Source: Zonotrichia leucophrys gambelii (Eukaryota > Chordata > Aves > Passeriformes > Passerellidae). Taken from it: a stretch of DNA of 64,000 nt. The translations under genes and the position numbers were made by a program. A model generated the notes under the pieces. It saw nothing but the letters and a program-made list of their open reading frames with translations. It had not been told where the DNA came from and did not search any database. The stretch lies in NCBI RefSeq assembly GCF_028769735.1, contig NC_088200.1, positions 74,751,678 through 74,815,677 of the forward strand, given 5' to 3'. This document shows, piece by piece, positions 1 through 9,700 of this stretch. Every line of letters begins with the position of its first letter. The stretch's first letter is position 1.

Positions 1-370
1 CCCCTCCAGTGGAAACAGCACCAGGGAGGGCTCAAACCACATCAAGCACCAGCAAAAGAAGCCGTGGAGGAAACCAGTACGCACAAACGTGGGGTTTTTT
101 TTTCCATTGCAAGGCTCTCTGGGTGCCCTGTACAGGTAATTTCCCCCGTTCTGAGCAGCCCCAGCACAGCCAGAGAGAGCAATAAACCCAGGAATGGAGG
201 TGGGAGGTTTGTTCCTATCGAGCTTTGCCTCCCAGCTGATGGCATTGGTGCTGTCCCTGGCCCCCTCATGGATGAACTGGAGGCTGCTCCTGCAGAGACA
301 GGAGGGAATTGTGGCTCCTGCTGGAGGGGCTATTGGGTTATTGGGTTGTTGGTAAACCTTTCTTTGAGAT

Positions 371-420
371 CCAGAATCACAGACTACCTCAAGCTGGAAG
401 GGACCCACAAGGATTATCCC
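371..420 (-). mobile_element. CR1 LINE 3'-end fragment (short, diverged)
   Basis: The stretch reads like the reverse complement of the avian CR1 3' terminus. It has an AATCACAGA block, then AAGCTGGAAGGGACCCACAA and a GGATTATCC that resembles the usual GGATCATCGAG. Only about 50 bp is recognisable, so this is a decayed tail fragment with no coding capacity. The identification is from memory of the CR1 consensus, not from a search. Confidence 0.6.
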
Positions 421-3400
421 TCCCTACCCCTGAGCTATAATTACTTTTTATTTTTTTTTTCCCCTTCCCAGGTGGAAAAGGGGGGGGGGGGCAAATAAAG
501 ATTTTGTTCTGACCTAAGCATCCTGCTCTCTCCTTTCTCCGGCGACGATTTAGGACTCGTTCAATCACCTGAGCAAGCCCTGCTCATCTGTATGGCACCA
601 GAATGAAAGTCTGCAGAAGGAGTCTCACAGTTAGGCACTCCACAGGAAGATTAAACATTCTACAGAAGGGGGAAGGATTCCTCAGAAAAGGCTTCAAAGC
701 TGCCTCGGTCACGTATTTGTTGAAAAAGACTAAACAAAAGCCTCTCTCTCTCCCATGATATCTTGCCCAAAAAATCTTCCCAGCTACACGGCAATAAGTA
801 TAGATAACTGGAATTAAAATAAGGGAGTAGCACTTACTGACTTAATTTCCTGAGCAGCCCTTTGTTAAGGGCTGTGTGAGACCTGCCAGTTGGATTAATC
901 AATGGTTTTTTTGGGGATCAACGGAATGGGCAGAAATGCAAAGTAATTGTACATATTCGTGTATCAATAAAAGTGTGATCCTGCGATGTGACATTGTTTA
1001 AGCCAGCCACACAAGCAACGTTTCACTGCAGATATCCTTAACATTAATCCAGACTCTAACTAGCTGCAGCAAGAGAGAGGGGAAAAAAAAAAAATAAAAC
1101 CAACCACCCAGTTTGGAGCTATCCTATATCTCAGACAGGGTGATATAACATAGCATATGTTTTAAAATGATAAAGACTTCCAAGAATAAGGCACAGTTTC
1201 CAGAATAATATTCATAACACGCCCAAACAAAAAGCAAAATCCTGTAATAATTGAATAATTGCAGCTTTCTGTATCCAAGAAAAAGTTAAAGGGGGGCAGG
1301 GGGGGAAATCCAGCCCAAACCAGCCCTTTTCAGTGGCTTAGCTGGTCAACACTCTTATACACAAAGCCCAGTGCTCTTCCCTAAAACCGAAGAATTAATC
1401 AGCATTATGTAAGAGATTTTTATAACACTCTAAAAATACATTGTGAATTCCTTCCCAGTGTCGGACTGAGAAGCTTTAAAGTACCGCCACCCCTCATCCC
1501 CTTTAGTAACAAAGGCTGGATCCTCGTTCCTGACGCTGGAAACTCGAATTTCGCCTCAAATCTCATTAATTACAGCGCCGGCCTCATGAGATCCAACTGC
1601 TCCTGCTGGGAGCGGAGTTGGTGCTCGGAATTCCTGGAGCTGGGGCAAGGGGCACCCGGCAAAAAAATGTGCCCCAAGGGAGAATTCCAGGCGCACGGAA
1701 CCCGGGTGGGTTTCCGTGGTTATTTCCCCGCCCGCCAAGCTGAGTTTTGTGGTTCTGTCCCCACTCTGGTGTTGGGGATTTGTGGAGCTGATGGGTCACA
1801 GGTTCCTCCTCCTCCTCCTCCTGCGGGCTCAGGGTCCCAGCTCTGCTTCCCAAAATCTGCTCCCCAAGCGCGGGTTAGCGCCGTTCCTGCGCTCCCCGCC
1901 GACGGATCTCCGGGCGAAATGACAAAGCCATCACCTGAATGTTAATGGTAGCTTGGGAGGCAGACCTGTGAAGAGAATTTTGAACATTTGAAACGTTTGG
2001 CCTTCGCGTTCTTCGCTTGTCCTGCTCGTGTCGCAGGGCCCCTCCCGAAGTTCACAACTCGATCTTTGTCTTGCCATCGGGCCAAAATAAACCACAGGGA
2101 CGCAAATAAACCACGGGGAAAATGGGAACAAAGCCTTCTCAGCTGCGGAAGTCCCGCGCTGGGATGCGTCTCCAAAGGACACGACAGCCATCTCGCCATC
2201 ACACTTTTAGGAAACACCTCAACATTGTCCTTTTCCAAAGGAAAAATTCTCCCCTCACAGGGGCTGACACAACACTGACACAAAATATCCCCCACCCTTA
2301 AACCACAAACAAATCAAGCAAAGCCATGGAGGCAAACAAAGCCTTTGAGGATTCTGTGGCCCGGGAAGGGTTTTGCCTTCCATCGTCATCAGTTTGGTGT
2401 GGAAGCCCCGCGGATCCCACGGCAGAGGGGAGTCTTGGATTGGAGTCACTCATCCCTCCCGATGGGCCATCCTGCCCTTCCCACGGGCCAGCAAACCCTG
2501 GGATCAGAGCTCTGCTCTGGATGGTCGGAACCCAAGCTCCAGCCACCCCTGTGGCCTGGCCAAGGATGTCCATGCTCACTCCTTGCCTTTCCTCAGCAGC
2601 GTTCTTTCAAATCAGGCCGAGTCCTTCTTTGCTCCCTGCCCCGATTCCCTCTCTCTTTGGCTCTCTCTGTGCCCTGTCCTGTCACCCTGAGTGCCACCTC
2701 AGCTCTTGTGACAATTCCTCTGCCCCAACGTGGGCAAAACGCCTCCCTTAGGTTCACCCTGCAGCAACTTCTCAGGCTCTCTCTCTGCTCTTTCTCCCCC
2801 AAATTCACTGTGCATTGTGCTTTTACTTTGCTTTTTCTTCTTCGCATCCTTCGTTTCCTCTGGCGGCTTCTCCTTCCCTTCCACTTGCTCCTTCCTCCCT
2901 CTTTTTCTCCTTTCCCACTTTCTCCTCACACCATAACCCGCTTCCTCTGGTTTCCTGGGTGTAACTCGGGAGCAGGAGCCTCCTCGGTCCCAACCAAGGG
3001 TGAATGATGTCAGCCTAATTTACTTCTCTTCCCTACACCCACTCCAACCCACGCTCTCACGCCGTTCATTAAAACATTTTTTAGAAACCGTGCAAAGGGG
3101 TGAAAGCCCAAGGCAACCAACTTTGGCACAAAATGGCTTTTGTTGCCGCGTGTTTCCATCGGATGAATTGTTGGGGTGGGTTCCTGGAGGACACACATCC
3201 CACGCCGGGCACCTCGGGTTCTCCATCCCCTCGCGCTCCTTTCCTGCTGTCTCTGCTGCTCCCTCGTTAATTTGTTCCAGCCGCTCATTAATACTCTCCT
3301 AATCCCCCCCCCTCCCCAGCTTCACCTCGCCAACCATTCCCTCTTCCCTCCGCTCCGGCAGCTCAGGATCCAGAGGATGTTTTTTTCCCCCCCTTTGCAG

Positions 3401-3470
3401 CTCCAACAATGATAAACAGATGCTGGTGGTCTACGCTCTGGCACAACTTCCTTGCTCTCGAATTTTAGTC

Positions 3471-3495
3471 TTTTTTTTTTTTTTTTTTTTTTTTT
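3471..3495 (+). repeat. poly(T) run, 25 nt
   Basis: An uninterrupted run of T lies upstream of the promoter island. No flanking retroposon body was recognised on either side. Confidence 0.95.
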
Positions 3496-3547
3496 GTGGC
3501 CCTGGTTGTTCCTGACACGGCGGGGAGAAAGATGTTGGGTGCATTTG

Positions 3548-3583
3548 ACACACACACAAACACACACACAAAAAAAAAAAAAA
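3548..3583 (+). repeat. (CA)n microsatellite followed by poly(A)
   Basis: Alternating AC/CA with one AAA interruption runs into about 14 consecutive A. It is a short compound microsatellite upstream of the gene. Confidence 0.9.
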
Positions 3584-3803
3584 GATTGGTATTGCTCACT
3601 TAAAACATCGCAATACGAAAAGCCCCCTTCCCACAGGTCACACACGGGAGTGGGTTTACAAGGTTAGCCCCAGTTTAAACACAAGCAGGCCGCCAATATC
3701 TGCAAAATTTGGGACTGTGGTTGAGGAGGAAGAGCGGAAAAATTCCAGAGCTTCGGGTAGTTAAGAAAAAGAGAAATCAAGTAACAAATGGCCCCAGTGG
3801 CTG

Positions 3804-3825
3804 CTCTCTCTCTCTCTCTCTCTCT
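3804..3825 (+). repeat. (CT)n dinucleotide repeat
   Basis: Eleven consecutive CT units lie about 700 bp upstream of the SSBP2 start codon. On the other strand this is (GA)n, a motif sometimes found near promoters. No function can be shown from the sequence alone. Confidence 0.9.
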
Positions 3826-4345
3826 GCCGTCTCTGCGGAGCACGCAATTATTGCCATGTAACTTAAAAAAAAAAATAAAAATCAAAGCATTTCCTTGAAT
3901 TTTCTTCAGACCGTGGGTGGTTGGTTTTTTTTTTTCCCTCTTCTTAATTTTTATTTTTTTGATTATTTTTTAAGCTACTCTAAGACACGCTGCTTCGCTT
4001 CAGAAAATGTTTCCTCCCCACCTCCAGCCCAATCCCGGCTCTCGCTGGGGGGGGTCCCTTCCCCTGGGGGTGAGGGGTGCGGAGAGACCCTCGGGGATGC
4101 TTTTGGGGGTGTTTTTGGGGCGGGGGGCTCGCTGTGGCTGCCGGGGGGGGGTCGGGCTGGGGACACGAAGCGGCCGCTCGGGCGCTTCCCGTTCCGCGCC
4201 GGCCGCTAGTCCGCCCCGCAGTTTGCGTCTCTCCGGCGCGCTCCCCGCTCGGCGGCGCGGCGGCGGGGGGCGCGGCGGGCGCCGGGAACAGCCGCTTGTT
4301 TAAAATCCTTCTCGAACCGTTTCTAATTCCCCCTCGCGCGGGGGG

Positions 4346-4460
4346 GGGGCGGGGCCGCGCCCGGCCGGATGCGCGCCCCGTCCATCACCGCGCGGGGGGC
4401 GGGCCCGGCCAATGGCGGGCGCGTGTGGCGCCCGTCACCGTGGCGACGGGGCCGGTCCCG
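4346..4460 (+). promoter_or_regulatory. SSBP2: putative core-promoter motif cluster (GC boxes, CCAAT, X-box-like)
   Basis: Sp/KLF-type GC boxes are visible at 4346-4355 and 4396-4403. An NRF1-like GC-rich core lies near 4368-4377. A CCAAT pentamer is at 4409-4413, about 100 bp upstream of the start codon. An RFX X-box-like dyad, GTCACC-GT-GGCGAC, is at 4434-4447 and has one mismatch to the usual half-site rule. These motifs are seen directly. Their use is inferred from their spacing to the start codon and the absence of a TATA box. The transcription start is not determined, but a position between about 4430 and 4505 would fit. Confidence 0.5.
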
Positions 4461-4471
4461 GGGAGGCGGTG

Positions 4472-4480
4472 ATGGGTTGA
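4472..4480 (+). other. minimal uORF (Met-Gly-stop) upstream of SSBP2
   Basis: The bases ATG GGT TGA form a two-codon open frame ending 34 nt before the SSBP2 start. It is in a different frame from the main ORF. If transcription starts upstream of 4472 it lies in the 5'UTR and could modulate initiation. If transcription starts downstream it has no meaning. Confidence 0.45.
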
Positions 4481-4514
4481 CAGGTGCGTGACAGTCGGGA
4501 GCTTCTCCGCAGGC

Positions 4515-4573
4515 ATGTACGGCAAAGGCAAGAGCAACAGCAGCGTCCCGTCCGACAGCCAGGCCCGCGAGAA
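4515..4573 (+). CDS. SSBP2: SSBP2 coding exon 1 (N-terminus)
   Basis: This exon encodes MYGKGKSNSSVPSDSQARE plus two bases of the next Lys codon. The MYGKGKSN start separates SSBP2 from SSBP3 (MFAKGK...) and SSBP4 (MYAKGGK...), as I recall those families. The start is supported by an in-frame TGA at 4470-4472 and by a G at position -3. The exon ends GAGAA and the donor is gtgagtg, giving a phase-2 junction that exon 2 completes. SSBP2 is a nuclear cofactor that binds LDB1 and stabilises LDB1-LIM-homeodomain/LMO complexes. The residues here are the flexible leader before the LUFS/LisH fold. As remembered, mammalian SSBP2 has an Ala between Ser-Ser and Val that is absent here. Confidence 0.95.
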
Positions 4574-4642
4574 GTGAGTGCTCGCTCCCCGCACCCCGCA
4601 CCCGGCCCGCCCCACACGCCCGCCGGCCCCGCGCGCGCGGCC

Positions 4643-4663
4643 CCCTCACAAAGTTTGTGAGGG
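4643..4663. promoter_or_regulatory. near-perfect palindrome in the first 100 nt of intron 1
   Basis: Ten-base arms CCCTCACAAA and TTTGTGAGGG are separated by a single G, 70 nt after the exon 1 donor. The dyad includes an ACAAAG core. It could be a dimeric transcription-factor site in DNA or a short hairpin in the nascent RNA. No function is established here. Confidence 0.5.
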
Positions 4664-4694
4664 CGAAGGGGGCAGCGGGGAGGGGAGGGGGGGG
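4661..4694 (+). promoter_or_regulatory. G-run cluster with G-quadruplex potential
   Basis: Several runs of three to eight G separated by one to four bases lie about 90-120 nt downstream of the exon 1 donor on the sense strand. The pattern satisfies the usual four-G-tract rule for an intramolecular quadruplex. Formation is inferred. Confidence 0.5.
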
Positions 4695-5270
4695 AACGGC
4701 CGCGCTCCGCGGGTCCCCGCGCCGGGACGCGGTGTCCGAGCTCGGACGGGGTCGCGGCGGTGTGTCCCCCCTCAGAGCCAGCCGTGCCCGCCCCGCAGCC
4801 CGGCCCCGCAAGGTGCCGGGACCCCTGCGCTAACAAAGAGCCCGGGCAGGGGGCCGGAGCCGCGTCCCAAGTGGGCGCCTCGCAACTTTTGCCGCGGCCC
4901 CCCATTGTTCGCTCTCGGGGGGCTCCGCGCCCGCCCCGCCGCACAAAGGGGAGCGGGCACCGCGCCCCCCGGCTCCCGCTGCCTGCCCGAACTCATGCTG
5001 GGCTTTTATGATTTTTTTTTTTTTTTTTTTTAATTCCTAATTGCGCATAACGCGCCCGGGCGAGCCGCGCTCCGGCGCTCTCCTGCCCGCTGCCCGACGG
5101 GGAGGGCTGGCGGTGCCCCCGGCACGGGCAGCGCCGGGAGAAGCGGGAGGAAAACGCAGTTTTTGGGGGAATGGACGGCTTCTCCTCAAGTTGTCCTGTG
5201 GCGGCCGCGACTTGGCGTGACCGAGGCCGGTTTGGCACGGTGCGGGTGGAGGGGGAGGAAAAGCCCGTGC

Positions 5271-5307
5271 GAGGAGGAGGAGGAGGAGGAGGAAGAAGAG
5301 GAGGGGG
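5271..5307 (+). repeat. (GAG)n purine tract
   Basis: A run of GAG/GGA triplets with one GAAGAAG interruption lies in the 3' half of the CpG island, within intron 1. It is an all-purine sense strand. Confidence 0.9.
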
Positions 5308-5520
5308 ACGAAGTGTAGCGGAGGTGGGGAGGTCGGGGTAGGGCTGCTCAGGGGGTCCGGAGGCGGAGAGCGCCTGCCCGAGAGCGGGTTCGCGCCTCTC
5401 TCTCTCCGTTCCGAACATCGCATCGCTCCCGAGCGGGTTCAGCACCCGGGATCTGCGCTCCGGGCACGGCCGAGGAGTTTCCCTCCAGGCAGCTTGTCCT
5501 GAACCTTCACCTAAAAAAAG

Positions 5521-5784
5521 TTTCTTTTTTTTTTTTGTTTGTTTGTTTGTTTGTTTGGTGTTTTTCTTTATTTTTTCTTTTCCCCTCCCCGTATGCGTGA
5601 GTTTAGGAATTTTGGTTTTGATGGTTTTATTTGTTTCTTTGCTTTTTTTTTTTTTTTTTTGTTATTTTTTTTGGTTAATGTTGGGTTAGTTCTTTTTGTG
5701 CGTTTTTTATTCTTGGTTTTGTTTGGTTGTGTTATTTTGTTATTTTGTTTTTTGTTTTTTTTTTTTTCCTGTTTTTTTTTTTTT
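5521..5784 (+). repeat. T-rich low-complexity tract with (TTTG)n
   Basis: About 264 nt of sense strand is mostly T with scattered G and very few A or C. It includes five or six TTTG units at about 5534-5558. It begins just after the CpG island ends, so the sense strand changes abruptly from G-rich to T-rich. The open frame across it is an artefact of composition (Phe/Leu/Val only). Confidence 0.9.
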
Positions 5785-6729
5785 CAAGACTGCCTAATTC
5801 CAGAGGCTGGCATGCACGCTTCCTGCAACAGCAGCAGGCCAGGCATCTCTGTTTCGACAGGAGAAGGGGAATTTAAGGCGTTTGACGATTTCTGCCCTAA
5901 CTTTGCCACGGGAAAGCGGAGGGAGACAGAGGCAGCCCTGCCGGGAAGCGTTAATTGCTGAGATGGAGCGGGAGGCACAACTTGGGCTCTGAAATCTGAT
6001 CAACTAGTGGCACTTCTTAGTTCCAGCGCAGGGATAATTTTAAAAATAATTGCTTGGCCGGTTCGTGGAAGCACTGTTTATTTTGTCTTAGCAAAATTAG
6101 GGAATTAAACCATTTCCTCGTGCTACACGGCTGCTGGTGTTTGTCAATACACTCGGTAAATCACTGAAGGGCGCAGTGGGAACTCACAGTGGGACTGAAA
6201 ACAAATCCATAGGGCTGCTGTGCATCGGATCAGATGAAGATCGTGTTGTTTTAATTCTGCTTTGCCAAAGCTACCCAGTGCAAGCCACACGCACAAGCGC
6301 TCCGGTCGTGGGGCTGAAACTTTAAACAGTTTTCAGTCGTACTCTTTTCCTTGTAGCTCATTTTTCTTCGGGGTTCTTGGTGCTGTAAAGCACATAATAC
6401 TTTTTTGTTTGTTCTGAAAATGCTTAATAATTTTCAGGGCAAGCCTGCCAAACTGACTTATTGTCAAGTAAGGCAACTGCCCTCCTAAGTAAAGTTGTGA
6501 GGACCTGCTAGATGGTGCTGTTCGATTTAAATACACGTTGTCTCCCACTTGGAGCTAACAGCTGGAAATGTGGGCTCCTCACGTGTAGATTATTTTGTGC
6601 AAAAAACACTGAAATGGTTTGATTTTAGATCGTGGACCTGACGGGTCAGGAACTTCATGGTTGCATCTCCTTGCAAATTAACTCAGCTGGGAGTTAGAAA
6701 CATCCTCTTTCTCCTTCCTCCAGTGGGGG

Positions 6730-6768
6730 AAAAAAAAAAATATATATATATATATATATGTATATATA
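6730..6768. repeat. poly(A) plus (TA)n microsatellite
   Basis: About eleven A are followed by roughly fourteen TA units with one TG interruption, in intron 1. Confidence 0.9.
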
Positions 6769-9700
6769 AAAGCTTTGAAACTTGTTTTATGATGTGGAAT
6801 ACCATTATGTGTAGTCTACATTCCAGTTTTTTTTGGTATTTCATCTCTTAAAATTTCTTCTTTCTGATGAGATCACATCCTTGCTATTTTCATATGCTTT
6901 CTTTCTGACTTCCAAAAAACTGTGATTGCAATTTTTCCCGTCTTATATTGCTTTACAGCCATGAAATGCTTGTCCCAAGGTAATGCATGAGTTTTTGTTC
7001 TGCTCAAAAAGAAGTGGCTGTCCAATTAAATATCTCTACAAAAATACAGCTCTGACTTCTGCTTGAGATTGTGTTAATTTGGAAACCACAGAGGAAAATA
7101 CATATGTTTGACTGATACAATAAGTACTTACTTAATCAAGAAAAGTGGAATTATAATTATGTTTAATATCAAAGTTTTTAGAACAGAAAATTCAGCTGAA
7201 CACTGGCGTGTCTCCTCAAGATTTTAAGTGCCTAAAATATGTAGCCAGTAACCAGTCTCCAAAATACACTTGTAATAATTGAGGAAATAAAATTTTTAAA
7301 AATCACACTCCCACAGTTTTTAATGGGCTGATTAGTGTTCCCCAGGAGGATGCGTGCCAGTGAGAGGACCAGGGTGTGAAAAGATTATTTACCAAGTGTG
7401 TTGTTGAGCTGCTGTTTGTGGTGTTTGTTGTGATGTGTTTTCACGGACAGCCCCGTGCCAAGTGTGCCGTGTAGCACGGTGTCCTGCTGCGTGCTGCACT
7501 CGGTGTTTGTGTCCTTTGAGGTTATGTAATTACTATAAAAACGGACAAAGTTTTGCCAGCCATTTGTAATGGCCCTTGGCAAATGTTCAGTTCCCAAGAT
7601 GGCATTTGTTTTATGGTCCCTCTCTTTGTCCCTTCTGCTCGACCTCTGGGGTAAACCGCCTGCATTATTCAGCTTCACAGCGCATGGGAAGTGTGTGTGG
7701 GTAAATCTGGGGGCAGCAACACCCAATTTTGTGCCAGAGCTGGGTGAAACACTGAAGGTGAGGGCACACGGTACCCGTGAGGCGAGGGGAAGGTGAAGAG
7801 ATAAAAACCACAAGAGTCTTTGTGCCCCTTCCTCGCACTCTGGAACAGCTCTGCCTTAATTTTGGGCTGTGTCCATCCCGGTCGCTCAGGAATGGAAAAA
7901 TTGTGAGAATCAATAGCTCCTTTCCACACCGCTGTGCCGGCACCACCTCAGACCCCACTGAGCCGTCAGAGGAAAAAAAGACAAAAAAGTATCCGCACAT
8001 CCTCTATTGTTACCTCTTCACAGCAACTGTGAACAATTCCTTTTTTCCTCCCCTTATTCCTTAGAATAGGACTGTTTCAGATTAGGAGCTCGGACCTGAC
8101 AACACTTCACTGAATGGTGAAACTCTCTAAACTTTTAATCTTTGAGGGAAAAAGAGGGATCAGACCACACAAGTTCCATTTGCAAATGCATCTCTCTGTT
8201 TATAGATATGTAGAAATGCAGTTCTAACAAACATATAAGGAAAAGTAAATTCTGGTGGGAATATATGTTTTGAGTTCAGTTTTCTTCATGTTCCTTCCAG
8301 TGATCTTCCAAACTAGTCCTGTTCCCAAGAAGCCCCAAACCTTCTAGGGGCTTGGCAGACACCCACATTTTGGTTAAAAACTAACTGCATGACTAGAGAC
8401 TGTGACTTAATTTCTTATGAAATGATGCCTCATCAAAATACTGCTTCTCTTCAGGTCTGTTTTGAGAGGTTGGCTGTTTGTATGTACAGTTCCTTTGTAT
8501 GAGAGGAGTTCTTTGGGTGTCTTCTTTCATGTGTTTTATGATTTGAAAAGACTGCATTGCCCAAGTTTTCATAGTTAAGTCACCTTTTCAACAGCAATGT
8601 TTGTAATCTACGCAAAATAAGATTCAGATAAAAATTAAGTGGCTTCAGTGTTGAATTTGCTACTCATCCCTGGGAAGTGGCCAGCTAGTTTCTTAAGATT
8701 TTGGTGGTAAAAGATGCATTAATTCTCTCCCCCCCGCTTCTGAAGACAAATCTGGTAGTTTAATCCTGCCTGTTTTGTAAAGTTTAGGTTTGACATGTAT
8801 CCATCAGGTCTAACTTGTAAAAGTCGCAGTTGTGCTGCTCAGGGAGTCTGTGAACATCAGGCATTTTACAAAATTTAAAACTTTATTTTAATAAAGTGTG
8901 CAGAAGAGAGGGCTCTGGAAATAGTAGTTGTTTATCAGTATTTATTATTGGCCATGTGCTTCAGGTGCTCATTTACTCAGCACAAGTGTCTTGGGAGCAC
9001 CTGAAAATGTTTCAGGTAATGTATGTGCTGCCGTTCAAATTAAACAGAAGAAATGAATTCTGCTTAAATCACAGGCAAATGATACTGTCACAAGTGTTAA
9101 AGCAACCAAGATTTCAGTAACTTTGCCAAACTTCCACCCTTGGGGTGGAAAAGTTACAGTGCAACATTTAAGCCTTGCGCCGATTCATGTAACTGTTTTT
9201 TGTGTGTAAAAGTTCAGTTCAGATGTGGCCCATTTTGAAAATTGGGCAAAGACAATAGGTGTTTTCCAATGTTTTAAAAGTTTTCTCAACTTTTATGGTG
9301 GAAGACCAATCATACCCGCTCTCCTTCAAAACACTTGAAATCTGGTTGAAAAAGAAAAGGATGAGGGATTTGATTCCAGAGATGTGTCTTTCTCCCATTT
9401 GCATGACAAAGCATCTGAATTTAGCCAGGATACAAGCCTTTTCAAAAAGATCCATTTGCATATGCTTAGGGCTTACTGACTGTAATCGCTGAATATTTCA
9501 TCTTCGCTGGGAGGCAGCAGATCCTGGGATCAGAGGGGAGGAAAATTGGGGCTGGGTGGGAAGGCAAGTGGAGATGTGAGCAGCTGGAGCCTGCAGCTGT
9601 GAGGTGCCAGGACACAGGGATGGCGGGGAGCATAGAGGAACATAGAGGAAACGGGATGGGAATGGTCAGTCTGGAGAGGGGAGACAGGGAATTGCTCCCT

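Larger units (their letters stand above)
1..4020. other. upstream non-coding flank of SSBP2
   Basis: I see no coding gene in this stretch. The open frames on both strands lack recognisable domains and are mostly low-complexity, Pro/Ser/Leu-rich or homopolymeric. It contains a short CR1-like fragment near 371-420, a run of twelve G at 480-491, a short (CTC)n run near 1804-1822, and pyrimidine-rich sequence over about 2580-3400. Near 3.5-3.8 kb there are three simple repeats, listed separately. GC content and CpG frequency rise towards the SSBP2 promoter. From mammalian gene order I would expect the next gene upstream (ATG10) to be far away, so an empty flank is unsurprising. Confidence 0.75.
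4020..5480. promoter_or_regulatory. SSBP2: CpG island covering the SSBP2 promoter and exon 1
   Basis: This stretch is strongly GC-rich and dense in CpG, unlike the AT-rich sequence on both sides. It contains the first coding exon at 4515-4573 and extends about 900 bp into intron 1. The + strand is rich in G-runs on both sides of the exon (about 4045-4165, 4341-4351 and 4661-4694), and there is a (GAG)n purine tract at 5271-5307. No TATA box is visible. The boundaries were estimated by eye. The position around the first exon of a broadly expressed transcriptional cofactor fits a housekeeping-type CpG-island promoter. Confidence 0.88.

Noticed and set aside
2345..3007. 220-codon open frame upstream of SSBP2
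   Set aside because: It is rich in Ser, Leu and Pro with CT-rich composition, and overlapping frames on both strands are equally open. No family resemblance or splice context was found.
4077..4472. 131-codon open frame through the promoter island, in frame with the SSBP2 ATG
   Set aside because: It ends in the TGA at 4470-4472 before the SSBP2 start. It is Gly/Arg/Ala-rich, as expected from GC-rich composition, with no domain.
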